A stretch of DNA of 64,000 nt from NCBI RefSeq assembly GCF_033283405.1, contig NZ_JAWMQR010000009.1, forward strand, positions 181,428 to 245,427, read 5' to 3'. Below the pieces are notes generated by a model. The model was not told where the DNA came from. It searched no databases and saw only the letters and a program-made list of their open reading frames with translations. Made by a program: the position numbers and the translations under genes. Positions 35,793 to 44,253 of the stretch are shown here, in pieces. This DNA is from Halioxenophilus sp033283405. GTDB lineage: Bacteria; Pseudomonadota; Gammaproteobacteria; Pseudomonadales; Cellvibrionaceae. Numbering within the stretch: position 1 is the first letter of the stretch; the number at the start of each line of letters is the position of its first letter.

Positions 35793-37550
35793 ATGAAAAT
35801 GCGATTACTGTCCAAATCGATTGGCCTCACCGCGATGGTAGGCCTGGCACTCGGCACCGCCCAGGTGGGCGCAGTGGTGACCGACAACGATATTATCAAC
35901 GATGCCGAAACGGTGACCGATGTTGTCTCCAACGGTTTGGGTCCAAGGGGGCAACGCTACAGCCCACTGAAAGACGTTAACGTCAAAAACGTGAAATCCC
36001 TGGCGCCCATCTGGTCGTTCTCCTTTGGTGGCGAAAAACAGCGTGGCCAGGAGTCGCAACCGCTGGTGAAAGATGGCGTGATGTACGTTACCGCCTCCTA
36101 TTCACGCCTCTATGCCGTGGATGTAAAAACCGGTGAAGAGCTGTGGCAATATGACGCCCGTCTACCCGACGGCATTATGCCCTGCTGCGATGTCATCAAC
36201 CGTGGTGCCGCCCTCTACGATAACCTGGTGATCTTCGGCACCCTGGACGCCAAGTTGGTGGCCCTGGATGCAAAAACCGGCAAGCCGGTGTGGCGCAAAA
36301 CCGTGGGCGACTACCAGGCTGGCTACTCATTAACGGCCGCACCGCTGGTGGTGAAAGGCAAGGTGATTACCGGTGTCTCTGGTGGTGAATTTGGTATTGT
36401 GGGCAAGGTGGAAGCACGCGATGCCAAAACCGGTGAGCTGATCTGGAGCCGACCTACCGTAGAAGGCCATATGGGCTACCTGAATGGCAAAGAGAATGGT
36501 ATTACCGGTGGCGAAGCGGGCAAAACCTGGCCCGGCGATATGTGGAAAACCGGCGGTGCCTCCACTTGGTTAGGTGGTACCTACGACCCGGATGTTGACC
36601 TGCTCTTCTTCGGTACCGGTAACCCCGCGCCCTGGAACTCCCACCTGCGTCCAGGCGATAACCTCTACAGCGCCTCACGCCTGGCCATCGACCCAGACAC
36701 CGGTAAGATTGTTTGGCACTTCCAAACCACCCCGCACGATGGCTGGGATTTCGACGGTGTTAATGAGCTGATCTCCTTCGACTACAAAGATAAAGGCAAA
36801 ACCGTAAAGGCCGCCGCCACCGCTGACCGCAACGGTTTCTTCTACGTGTTGAACCGAACCAACGGCGAATTTATTCGTGGCCTGCCTTTCGTTAAGCAGC
36901 TGAACTGGGCTACCGGCCTGGATGACAAGGGGCGACCCCTCTATGCACCAAACTTCCGTCCGGGTAACCCAGCGGAGGCCAAAGAGGGCAGCCAGGGCAA
37001 GTCGGTATTTGCCATCCCCTCCTTCCTGGGTGGTAAAAACTGGATGCCTATGGCCTACAGCCAGGATACCGGTTACTTCTACGTGCCTTCCAATGAGTGG
37101 GGCATGGATATCTGGAACGAGGCGGTAAGTTACAAAAAAGGGGCGGCCTATCTGGGTGCCGGCTTCACCATCAAGCCCATTTATGAGGACCATATTGGTT
37201 CCCTGAAAGCGATCGACCCGGTTAGCGGTGAGATCAAATGGGAGTATAAAAACCCATCGCCACTGTGGGGCGGCGTTTTGACCACTGCCGGCAATCTGGT
37301 CTTTATCGGCAATCCGGAAGGCTACCTGCTGGCTTTAAACGCCAAAACCGGTGAGGTGGTTTACAAGTTCAACACCGGCTCCGGTATCGTTAGCTCGCCA
37401 GTCACCTGGGAGCAGGATGGTGAGCAGTATGTGTCGGTGGTCTCCGGCTGGGGCGGCGCCATTCCGCTGTGGGGTGGTGAGGTCGCCAAACGCATTAAAG
37501 ACTTCAACCAGGGTGGCAGCGTCTGGACTTTCAAACTGCCTAAATCCTGA
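35793..37550 (+). CDS. pedH: PQQ-dependent alcohol dehydrogenase with lanthanide-type Asp-x-Asp signature
   Basis: 585 aa with a signal peptide (about 1-27). It is an eight-bladed quinoprotein propeller with typical W-motifs (DAKTGELIW, DAKTGKPVW). Conserved active-site parts are the adjacent-cysteine disulfide Cys131-Cys132, metal-ligand Glu199 (SGGEFG), Asn277 (GTGNPAPWN) and catalytic Asp319 in GWDFDGVNE. Asp321, two residues on, is the extra acidic ligand found in lanthanide-dependent XoxF, ExaF and PedH; calcium enzymes have Ala (MxaF) or Ser (ExaA/PedE) there. It oxidises alcohols in the periplasm and passes electrons to PedF. It is a single gene between two terminators. Confidence 0.93.
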   Translation: MKMRLLSKSIGLTAMVGLALGTAQVGAVVTDNDIINDAETVTDVVSNGLGPRGQRYSPLKDVNVKNVKSLAPIWSFSFGGEKQRGQESQPLVKDGVMYVTASYSRLYAVDVKTGEELWQYDARLPDGIMPCCDVINRGAALYDNLVIFGTLDAKLVALDAKTGKPVWRKTVGDYQAGYSLTAAPLVVKGKVITGVSGGEFGIVGKVEARDAKTGELIWSRPTVEGHMGYLNGKENGITGGEAGKTWPGDMWKTGGASTWLGGTYDPDVDLLFFGTGNPAPWNSHLRPGDNLYSASRLAIDPDTGKIVWHFQTTPHDGWDFDGVNELISFDYKDKGKTVKAAATADRNGFFYVLNRTNGEFIRGLPFVKQLNWATGLDDKGRPLYAPNFRPGNPAEAKEGSQGKSVFAIPSFLGGKNWMPMAYSQDTGYFYVPSNEWGMDIWNEAVSYKKGAAYLGAGFTIKPIYEDHIGSLKAIDPVSGEIKWEYKNPSPLWGGVLTTAGNLVFIGNPEGYLLALNAKTGEVVYKFNTGSGIVSSPVTWEQDGEQYVSVVSGWGGAIPLWGGEVAKRIKDFNQGGSVWTFKLPKS

Positions 37551-37579
37551 TCAGTTTCAACCATGTGACATCCGCTTAT

Positions 37580-37609
37580 GCCCCACCTGCCTGTGTGGGG
37601 CTTTTTTTT
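37580..37609 (+). terminator. Rho-independent terminator after the alcohol dehydrogenase gene
   Basis: GCCCCAC (37580-37586) pairs perfectly with GTGGGGC (37595-37601), followed by eight T. Confidence 0.92.
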
Positions 37610-37803
37610 GCCCTGGCCTTGCAGCCCTTCCTCTTTTGATTATTATTGCCTGCCGTGAACCGGGCAGTTGCGAGTTCTGGTTATTGAACGATACTTAAAC
37701 CGGTGCCCAGGGCCAGTCAGGCGCTACCGCTATAAATGCAGTAACCTGCGGACCTGTTCGGCAAAGCGGTGCGCTGTGGTGTGGTAAATAGAGAGAGGTA
37801 GGT

Positions 37804-38598
37804 TTGGTAGCCCGTTACTGGTTATTTTTATGTGGTTGCGTCAGTGTGTTTTTCACACAGGTGTTGATGGCGGCTACGGCCGAGAGCCCAACGCTGACCA
37901 TTACCGTCAATGACCCGGGCTCGGTGCCTTACCTCTATTTTGATGAGCAAAGCCAAGATTATGTGGGTATTGTTCCCGACTTCCTACGGGCGTTTGCCAC
38001 TGCCGCCAATTATCAGATTGAGTACATCGAAGGCAACCAATTTCGCAGTGAACAAAATATTCTCGATGGCAAGGCCGACCTGCTGCTGATAAATCCCGCC
38101 TGGCTTGATAATCCAAGGTTGGTACTGGTCTCGGAGCCACTGCTCAGCCACGACACCTACCTCTATGCCACCGAGCCTTTCAGCCCTGATTTCACCTTGG
38201 AAAGTGCTTATCACGCCCGGGTTTGTGCCCACCACCTCTATGTTTACACCGGCCTGGAAGCGCTCTTTAAAAGTGGGCAGTTAATTCGGGTTAACGCACC
38301 CAACCATCTCTCCATGGCCTCTATGCTAATCCGCAAGCGTTGCGATTTTGCCGTGATGAACAATTTCAATGCGGTCGATATCTTCTACAAACCTCAGTTT
38401 TGCAAGCAGGCGGTTTACCAATCGCCAGAGCCTACCAGCGTGGTGGATCTGAACCTGGTAATGCCTGCCGGGCGGACAGCACTTAAAAGCAGCATTGACA
38501 ACTACATGCACCAGTACCAAACCAGCGGTGCATTGCAAGAGTCGATTATTCGCCACTGCCCGACGCCGGGCTTTCCAAAAAAGCCTAACTGCTCTTAA
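37804..38598 (+). CDS. Small periplasmic binding-like protein, four-cysteine paralogue 1
   Basis: 264 aa with a signal peptide (about 1-24) and a reduced SBP_bac_3-like fold: PYLYFDEQSQDYVGIVPDFL, then NILDGKADLLLINPAW, then RCDFAVMNNFNAVDIFY. Two more copies lie at 48900 and 49775; all three share four cysteines (here in ARVCAHH, KRCDF, QFCKQ and the penultimate Cys), likely two disulfides. There is no transporter partner. Its place directly after the alcohol dehydrogenase recalls the binding-protein-like partners of quinoproteins, but the role is unknown. The start is TTG 37804 after AGAGAGGTAGG. Confidence 0.8.
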   Translation: MVARYWLFLCGCVSVFFTQVLMAATAESPTLTITVNDPGSVPYLYFDEQSQDYVGIVPDFLRAFATAANYQIEYIEGNQFRSEQNILDGKADLLLINPAWLDNPRLVLVSEPLLSHDTYLYATEPFSPDFTLESAYHARVCAHHLYVYTGLEALFKSGQLIRVNAPNHLSMASMLIRKRCDFAVMNNFNAVDIFYKPQFCKQAVYQSPEPTSVVDLNLVMPAGRTALKSSIDNYMHQYQTSGALQESIIRHCPTPGFPKKPNCS

Positions 38599-38860
38599 CG
38601 GGCTGCTTGAATTTTGCCCAATAAGCACACTTGCCCATTCTCTTATGCTCTATTGCTAGCGCACATCAACTGCTCTGCTTTCGCGTGGTTTAAACAGCTA
38701 CGGAAACATAGCTCAAAATCATTGTCTGTAGAGCTGCTTCACGCACGACTAAAAACCACGTCGTGATGTGTTAGTGCGGCCGTTAGCCGTCATAGCCTAA
38801 TTACGCGAGGCGGAGCGCCTCGGCGTAAGCCAAATCAATTCAATAAATTGGAAATCACAG

Positions 38861-39559
38861 ATGAAAACCATCGGCCTACTGGGCGGCATGAGCTGGGAGA
38901 GTACCCTCAGCTACTACAAGGCAATTAACGAAGGAGTAAAGGTAGGCCTGGGCGGGCTGCACTCTGCAAAAATCGCGCTCTACAGCGTCGATTTTGCCGA
39001 GATAGAAGCGTTACAGCACGCTGGTGATTGGCCGGCGACAGCCACCATACTGGCCCAAGCGGCGCAACGGGTGGCAGCAGCCGGGGCCGATGTGTTGTTG
39101 ATCTGTACCAATACCATGCACAAGGTGGCCCCGGCCATACAGGCCGCGATCGATATTCCGCTGTTACATATTGCAGACGCCACGGCGGCGGTGCTGGTGG
39201 AGCAGGGCGTAAAGACGGTTGGCCTGCTCGGCACCGCCTTTACCATGGAGCAGGAGTTTTACAAAGGCAGGCTCACCGACCACTTTGGCTTGCAGGTGCT
39301 GGTACCCAACGAGGACGATCGGCAATTGGTACACCAGGTGATTTACCAGGAGCTCTGCCTGGGCAAGATTACAACTGAATCCAAGGCTGACTATCTGCGC
39401 ATTATTAACGCATTGGCAGCCGAAGGCGCCGAGGCAGTCATTCTTGGCTGTACCGAAATTGGCCTGCTGGTTAACCAGGCCGATACCGAGGTTCCGCTAT
39501 TGGATACCACAGCAATCCATGCTGAAGCCGCCGTTAAATTCGCGCTGGCGACCGAGTAA
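38861..39559 (+). CDS. Aspartate/glutamate racemase family protein
   Basis: 232 aa. The start MKTIGLLGGMSWESTLSYY is typical of the YgeA/aspartate-racemase branch. The two catalytic cysteines are Cys82 (ICTNTMHK) and Cys197 (LGCTEIGLL), so it is predicted to be an active, cofactor-free racemase of aspartate or a related amino acid in the cytoplasm. It is preceded by 262 bases without a gene and followed 34 bases later by a DUF4260 gene. Confidence 0.92.
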   Translation: MKTIGLLGGMSWESTLSYYKAINEGVKVGLGGLHSAKIALYSVDFAEIEALQHAGDWPATATILAQAAQRVAAAGADVLLICTNTMHKVAPAIQAAIDIPLLHIADATAAVLVEQGVKTVGLLGTAFTMEQEFYKGRLTDHFGLQVLVPNEDDRQLVHQVIYQELCLGKITTESKADYLRIINALAAEGAEAVILGCTEIGLLVNQADTEVPLLDTTAIHAEAAVKFALATE

Positions 39560-39592
39560 ACCATCAAAAAACATTTAAGGGAAGGTTCAACT

Positions 39593-40018
39593 TTGCTGGC
39601 AGAAGGTAAAGGGTTTTGTGGGGCGGTAGTGGCTGGCCCCAAACTATTGTTAAGGCTGGAGGGGCTATTGGTATTGATGGCAGGCGTTGTGCTGTTTGCC
39701 CGTTTGGAGTTTTCCTGGTCGATATTCGGGTGGTGTTTTCTACTGCCCGATATTGCCATGGCAGGCTATCTAATTAATTCGCGCATAGGCGCCGCTGCCT
39801 ACAACTGCACCCACTCATATATCGGACCGCTGCTGTTGTTGCTCATCGGTTTTACATTCAACATATACCCGCTAATGGCAGCCGGTTCAATCTGGCTGGC
39901 CCATATTGGTTTCGACAGAGCGCTTGGTTATGGGCTTAAGTATGCTCAGGGGTTTGGTTACACCCATCTGGGCACTATTGGTAATGCGAGCCGAAAGGTT
40001 AAGCGGACAGGTGGATAA
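39593..40018 (+). CDS. DUF4260 family membrane protein
   Basis: 141 aa with three to four TM segments. Conserved DUF4260 segments are visible: LPDIAMAGYLINSRIGAAAY, NCTHSYIGPLL and WLAHIGFDRALGYGLKYAQG, ending FGYTHLG. The family has no known function. The start is TTG 39593 with an AAGGGAAGG ribosome site upstream; the frame has no ATG early enough to include the first conserved residues. It is probably co-transcribed with the racemase gene. Confidence 0.8.
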   Translation: MLAEGKGFCGAVVAGPKLLLRLEGLLVLMAGVVLFARLEFSWSIFGWCFLLPDIAMAGYLINSRIGAAAYNCTHSYIGPLLLLLIGFTFNIYPLMAAGSIWLAHIGFDRALGYGLKYAQGFGYTHLGTIGNASRKVKRTGG

Positions 40019-40103
40019 ATCCAACAACAATTTATAAAAAATCCATGGGTTACATTAAATGCTCGCTACTTAATGGAAGCATTTGAATATAGAAGGCTAA
40101 GTG

Positions 40104-40598
40104 ATGGAGTATAGAGCGGCTAACGAGGCAGACGCAGAAAAAATGGTGGAAATTCACTATAGGTCTGTGTTGGCCATTCCAACAGAATTTTACTCTTCAA
40201 ATGTGAAAGCGGCCTGGTCGCCGGTGCCTGGCAAGGACCGGGTAGATTGGCTGGCCAATGTTATTGTAAACCCGGATTTTATTTGTACGGTTGCTGTGGA
40301 TCGGAGCAAAGGGGTTGTTGGGTTTTCTATTTTTAACATACCCGATAGTTTTCTTAGGGCATTGTATATTGATCCTGAGTTTAATGGGCAGGGTATTGGT
40401 TCGGCGCTGCTGTCCCAAGTTGATCAGGACGCTAAACGCATAGAGTTGCAATCCATTGCACTTAAATCTTCCTTGAACGCAGAGACCTTTTATCTTAAGT
40501 CAGGTTATTCAAAAGTTTGTGATAGTACTCAAGAGCTATCAAATGGTAGCGTAATGCAAGCTAAAGCAATGAAGAAAAACCTACATAATAGTGCATAA
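40104..40598 (+). CDS. GNAT family N-acetyltransferase
   Basis: 164 aa. The GNAT fold is shown by EYRAANEADAEKMVEIHYRS at the start, a substrate-side strand (GVVGFSIFNIPDSFLRALYI), the acetyl-CoA loop in FNGQGIGSALLSQV and a late AETFYLKSGYSKV. It transfers an acetyl group from acetyl-CoA to an amine; the substrate is unknown. ATG 40104 follows AGAAGG. The gene and its surroundings are more AT-rich than the flanking metabolic genes, suggesting an accessory insertion. Confidence 0.87.
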   Translation: MEYRAANEADAEKMVEIHYRSVLAIPTEFYSSNVKAAWSPVPGKDRVDWLANVIVNPDFICTVAVDRSKGVVGFSIFNIPDSFLRALYIDPEFNGQGIGSALLSQVDQDAKRIELQSIALKSSLNAETFYLKSGYSKVCDSTQELSNGSVMQAKAMKKNLHNSA

Positions 40599-40817
40599 TA
40601 GACAGTTCGATTGGGAGCGCAATAGAGATGCGCTATACCACTTTGGCTCCGCTTTGCTATAAGCTAACTCAGTTTGTTATTAAACCGGGGAATGGCTGAG
40701 TGCTTCTTTTTTCTCAAATAAGATTAATGATCGATAAGAATATTGCCGGATTGTAATAGAATAATTTTTTAATTCTGGCAGTTCCAATTGATGAGGCGAG
40801 ATAGGAGGTAACGCGTT

Positions 40818-41522
40818 ATGTCCGTTAACACCACTATTATGATCTCTTTATTTGCCAGTGTTATAGCGCTAATCGGAGTGGTTTTTACGGCTGTTCTGGG
40901 CTATCTAAGTCAGCGGAAACAGGAGGCGTTTAAAAAGAGTGCAGATAGGCAGCTGACTCTATTGCAGGGCGGTCTAGACTCGGTGCGCGAGAAGGACGTT
41001 AAGACTCTACAGGCATCGTTGGACAAAATAGCACGATTAGAGGTCGCAAGAAGCGCCGGGTACAAAAAGATTTGGAGTATAAGCGGTTCCCTAAATCTCT
41101 TTGGCCCTACAGAGGAGCCTGATGTTCGCGAGCTTTCTACTCAACTCAAGGATTGGTATTTCAGTCATGGTTTGTTAATAAAAAAAGAATCCAAGGATCT
41201 CTATTTTTTAGTGCAGGAGGTTCTCTCCTTTGCCATATTCAAATCGCTTTCGTTTAAACGTCCATCGCCAGAACTGTTATTTGGTAGTGATGAACGTCCA
41301 GTTCAGCTGCTGGATAATTTGTGTAGAGATTACTTTGGAGCCTTGGATGAGAATGGTCATTTTGAGACGTTGGCATCATTTGTTGGCCAATGGAAAAGAA
41401 CAATAAATGAACAACCGGTGTTGGAAGATAAAAATTGGATTTTGTTGCAGTTGTTGTTGAGCAGGTTTCGATCCCAGTTACTGCTAGATCTTGGGCTTGC
41501 GGAGCCCGAAGAGACTCAATAA
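40818..41522 (+). CDS. Hypothetical single-pass membrane protein, 234 aa
   Basis: I do not recognise it. One N-terminal TM (about 7-30, IMISLFASVIALIGVVFTAV) is followed by a coiled-coil segment (about 35-75) and a helical cytoplasmic domain of ~150 residues (KDWYFSHGLLIKKESKDLYF, LLDNLCRDYFGAL). No catalytic motif is visible. The ATG at 40818 is preceded by AGGAGG (40804-40809). A terminator at 41584 separates it from the convergent HopJ-like gene. Confidence 0.7.
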   Translation: MSVNTTIMISLFASVIALIGVVFTAVLGYLSQRKQEAFKKSADRQLTLLQGGLDSVREKDVKTLQASLDKIARLEVARSAGYKKIWSISGSLNLFGPTEEPDVRELSTQLKDWYFSHGLLIKKESKDLYFLVQEVLSFAIFKSLSFKRPSPELLFGSDERPVQLLDNLCRDYFGALDENGHFETLASFVGQWKRTINEQPVLEDKNWILLQLLLSRFRSQLLLDLGLAEPEETQ

Positions 41523-41583
41523 AGGTATGTGCTTGGGAGTGACTATGACTTGCTGATGCTCGAATTTATATGATGCTTTGCGT

Positions 41584-41617
41584 ATAGCCTGGTTTTAAAA
41601 ACAACCAGGCTATTTTT
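41584..41617. terminator. Rho-independent terminator between convergent genes
   Basis: ATAGCCTGGTT (41584-41594) pairs perfectly with 41603-41613 (11-bp stem, 8-base loop), followed by TTTT on the plus strand. Confidence 0.85.
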
Positions 41618-41693
41618 AGCCTTGGAAAAAGCAATTCATCCCCGAGTTGGTGCACTTATCAATATTGGCCAGAGGTACGTTGCCAAGATTTTC

Positions 41694-42047
41694 CTAAACT
41701 TTTGGCGCCAGCGGAAACTGATCAAAGGTTATGTTGCCAATACCTTCCCGCAGCACGCGGCGTAGATTGTGATGGTTGTTCACTTCAGGAGTGGCCAGCA
41801 CGTCACGGTAATGTTCGCCAAAGCATTGTAAGGTTTGCTCTTTGGTTAATTCTAATAATTGGCTAAGGCCAAAAACCTTGGCGCTGCCCTGGTTCTGGTC
41901 GGCCTGGTTTTGTACATCACCATTGCAAAAGGCGGTAGGTGTGTAGTCATACCAGGTGTCGATAAAGGCCAGGGTTGTGGCAAACATAAAGTCGTTTGAC
42001 GCTAAGCCGGCAAGAAAGGTCTCTTTGGCGGTATTAAAATCAGACAT
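41694..42047 (-). CDS. HopJ-type family protein
   Basis: 117 aa cytoplasmic protein with the HopJ family core: FATTLAFIDTWYDYTPTAFC, then NGDVQNQADQNQGSAKVFGL, and FGEHYRDVLATP. HopJ (HopPmaJ) was named as a type III effector in Pseudomonas syringae, but homologues are common housekeeping-like proteins in non-pathogens with no secretion system, and none is seen here. The function is unknown. Confidence 0.88.
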   Translation of the reverse strand: MSDFNTAKETFLAGLASNDFMFATTLAFIDTWYDYTPTAFCNGDVQNQADQNQGSAKVFGLSQLLELTKEQTLQCFGEHYRDVLATPEVNNHHNLRRVLREGIGNITFDQFPLAPKV

Positions 42048-42176
42048 AACAAGCTCCGTAAAAATCAGTCGGCAATCATAGCAGCATAATTTGTCTCTGT
42101 CTTAACTCCAGTCAATGCGGTTATCTGGCAAGTTAGGTAACAGGCCGCTGGCAATAATTTAGGCGAGGGGAGAAAG

Positions 42177-42512
42177 GTGGAAGCTTACCAACAGCTTGGT
42201 AAACGGTTTGGAATGTTAATGGTTTCAGGTAAGTATAACGAAGCTTATGCCCTGCTGAGCCCCGCCTGTAAGAGCGAGTTATCTCAACAAGCATTGGCTG
42301 AGCATTACCAAGAGATGGTGGAGTATTTTTCCGAGGAGGGGCCTTGCGAAGTTACGGTAATGGAACCCCCTGTGGTCACGGAGTTGGCCGAAGACAAGGT
42401 GCTGGTCTACGTGCCGATACTGAGCAATAACGATTTTGGTGAGTCCGAGGCGCTTTCTCTGGTTATCGATGCCTCGGGTGCTGTGTGTGATATCGAATTT
42501 GGCCGGCCTTAG
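42177..42512 (+). CDS. Hypothetical small protein, 111 aa
   Basis: GTG start at 42177 after GAGGGGAGAAAG. The pattern of two N-terminal helices (QQLGKRFGMLMVSGKYNEAY) followed by four beta strands (VTVMEPPVVTEL, KVLVYVPILSN, ALSLVIDASGAVCDIEF) suits the cystatin-like/NTF2-like folds of DUF3887-type proteins. This is a fold guess only. It is divergent from the HopJ gene and followed 80 bases later by the DUF4259 gene. Confidence 0.6.
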   Translation: MEAYQQLGKRFGMLMVSGKYNEAYALLSPACKSELSQQALAEHYQEMVEYFSEEGPCEVTVMEPPVVTELAEDKVLVYVPILSNNDFGESEALSLVIDASGAVCDIEFGRP

Positions 42513-42592
42513 ATGGGCCTATTCCAAACTCGGAATATGTCGCTTGTGTGATGCGGTTTGTCAACAGCTAGGTCGCGGTTGGGGGATAAATG

Positions 42593-43054
42593 ATGGGAAC
42601 CTGGAGCAACAAGCCGTTTGGTAATGATACAGCGCTGGATTGGTTGGCCGGGCTGGAAGATAGTGGTCAGGGTGAACAGATTATTGTCGACTCTCTTAAT
42701 GCAGTGGTGCCGGTGAGTGAAATTGTGGCCGATATCGCCGAGGAGGCGATCGTAGCGGCGGCTATTGTGGCTGCTGCTTCTGTACCTAAGGTGTCGGGAA
42801 TTGATCAGGATGCTAAGGCGTGGATTACTAAGGCTGCCTTTTCCCCCAATAGAGAGGTGAAACAGCTGGCACTGGAGGCTCTGGTTAAAATTGTTTCTGA
42901 CTCTGAATTGAAAACCTTGTGGCAAGAGGGCGGTGGTCTCAATGGTTGGTTGAAAGAGGTAGAAAAAATTAGCTCCAAGCTCAGTCATTACCTGGATGAC
43001 GAGCCGCCTGCAAGAGTGCAAAAAAAACAGGCCCTAGCTCTATTGCCAAGCTAA
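42593..43054 (+). CDS. DUF4259 domain protein, N-terminal part of a frame-disrupted DUF4259-ankyrin gene
   Basis: 153 aa from ATG 42593. MGTWSNKPFGNDTALDWLAG is the DUF4259 signature. A helical region follows (ALEALVKIVSDSELKTLWQE). The frame runs into an eight-A tract (43020-43027) and stops at 43054. The -1 frame is open across the tract and leads straight into the ankyrin segment at 43111, so this is probably the first part of one longer protein. Confidence 0.7.
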   Translation: MGTWSNKPFGNDTALDWLAGLEDSGQGEQIIVDSLNAVVPVSEIVADIAEEAIVAAAIVAAASVPKVSGIDQDAKAWITKAAFSPNREVKQLALEALVKIVSDSELKTLWQEGGGLNGWLKEVEKISSKLSHYLDDEPPARVQKKQALALLPS

Positions 43055-43110
43055 TCAATCTCTATCTAAAGGATAAGGATCCAGCTGTAGAAAAGAAAAT
43101 CTCTGAGAAA

Positions 43111-43593
43111 TTGTTGTCGGTGGCAGATGTAAGCGAGCAGAGTTCGGCAACAGATTTTGACTTGCAACTGAATCTTGCTGCCAAAGCTGGGCTTGCCAAT
43201 GTTATTTCTGCTCTGCTTGCCAAGGGAGCTCAGGTGAATGCCTGCTCGCCTTTTGGTTACAGGGCCTTGTCAGTTGCTTGTGCCAACGATCAGGTTAAAA
43301 GCGCTGAAGTGCTGCTCAACAGTGGTGCTGACCTGTTTGAGCGATATCAACTCCACGACGAGAGTGGTCAGGTGGTTGGAGAGCGGATGATCTGTGTTGC
43401 GCTACTGACAGCCGGCCGGCGGGGGAGCCCCGCGCTGATCGATCTGTTGGTGCAGCATGGAGCCTGCATAAAGGAGACGGATCTAAACGGTGAAACACTA
43501 CTCCATAAAGCCGCTGAAGCCGGCAATGTGGCTTTAATGGCGTACCTGATTGCAGCAGGCTTGGATCTGAATCAACACAAGGGCCATTATTAA
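43111..43593 (+). CDS. Ankyrin-repeat segment, middle part of the frame-disrupted gene
   Basis: The frame is open from the A8 tract onward (KKTGPSSIAKLINLYLKD...) with only a TTG as formal start at 43111. It holds about four ankyrin repeats: FDLQLNLAAKAGLANVISAL, GYRALSVACANDQVKSAEVL, RGSPALIDLLVQHGACI, NGETLLHKAAEAGNVALMAY. It stops at 43593 just after DLNQHKGHY, in the middle of a repeat, and ankyrin sequence resumes in another frame. Confidence 0.6.
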   Translation: MLSVADVSEQSSATDFDLQLNLAAKAGLANVISALLAKGAQVNACSPFGYRALSVACANDQVKSAEVLLNSGADLFERYQLHDESGQVVGERMICVALLTAGRRGSPALIDLLVQHGACIKETDLNGETLLHKAAEAGNVALMAYLIAAGLDLNQHKGHY

Positions 43594-43603
43594 TGGCAAC
43601 ACT

Positions 43604-43873
43604 ATGTCTCGGGGTGAGGCGCCACTGCATTATGCCGCTAAGGCTAATCAACTGGCCGCTGTTGAACTTCTAGTCAACAGCGGGTCAGAGGTGAACGCCC
43701 TGGAGTATTTTATTGGCGCTGAATTTACCTGGTTTAACACGCCTCTGGATTTAATTGCCGAAGAGCAGGGCAGTGAGTTGTATCAGTTTCTAATGGCCAA
43801 TGGCGCATTACCCGCTTCTGCCATGGATGAACCTAAGCGGTTGCTGATGATAGCTGCTCGGGAGCATAATTAA
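43604..43873 (+). CDS. Ankyrin-repeat segment, C-terminal part of the frame-disrupted gene
   Basis: 89 aa in the same frame as the DUF4259 part. It begins SRGEAPLHYAAKANQLAAVE, continues LLVNSGSEVNALE and ends with a last half repeat (NTPLDLIAEEQGSELYQFLM). The preceding codons in this frame are open back to 43571, so a +1 shift between about 43571 and 43591 would restore one protein from 42593 to 43873. Confidence 0.55.
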   Translation: MSRGEAPLHYAAKANQLAAVELLVNSGSEVNALEYFIGAEFTWFNTPLDLIAEEQGSELYQFLMANGALPASAMDEPKRLLMIAAREHN

Positions 43874-43914
43874 CCGTCGGTTTAACAGGCGGTTGATGTG
43901 GGTCGAACGAATAT

Positions 43915-44127
43915 ATGTCTGCGTTGATATTAGAATCAGAGATAACCTGCCCAAACTGTGGTTTCAAAAAGCTGGAAACCATGCCGACGGACTCCTGTCT
44001 CTACTTTTATGAGTGTGCATCGTGTCATAAGCAACTAACCCCTGAAGCGGGTGATTGTTGCGTGTTCTGTTCCTATGGTTCTGTACCCTGCCCACCCATT
44101 CAGCAGAATGCGGGCTGTTGTAGCTAA
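43915..44127 (+). CDS. GDCCVxC-domain protein, all-cysteine form
   Basis: 70 aa, 11 cysteines. A zinc-ribbon-like pair CPNC (12-15) and CASC (34-37) is followed by the GDCCVFCSYG motif (47-56) that names the GDCCVxC (seleno)protein family, some members of which carry selenocysteine in the motif. Here all positions are Cys (TGT/TGC) and no in-frame TGA is present. It is probably a redox or metal-binding (for example mercury-associated) small protein; the function is not established. Confidence 0.75.
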   Translation: MSALILESEITCPNCGFKKLETMPTDSCLYFYECASCHKQLTPEAGDCCVFCSYGSVPCPPIQQNAGCCS

Positions 44128-44253
44128 TTGATCAGCCGCTCTAATTTATGCCGCAATACAAGCAGAAAATTTAGTAAGCACCAGAAAACAGAAAACAGAA
44201 AACAGTACTACAGCAATAAGCTAAAACCCTAAATAGATACGGGATAAACAGCC

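Noticed and set aside
41694..42047. HopJ homologue taken as a sign of a type III secretion system
   Set aside because: The family is widespread in non-pathogens and no secretion genes are present; only the family name is kept.
44182..44205. Triple CAGAAAA tandem repeat upstream of the alpha/beta hydrolase gene
   Set aside because: Too short to be a CRISPR or VNTR of note; may vary in length but nothing further supports a role.
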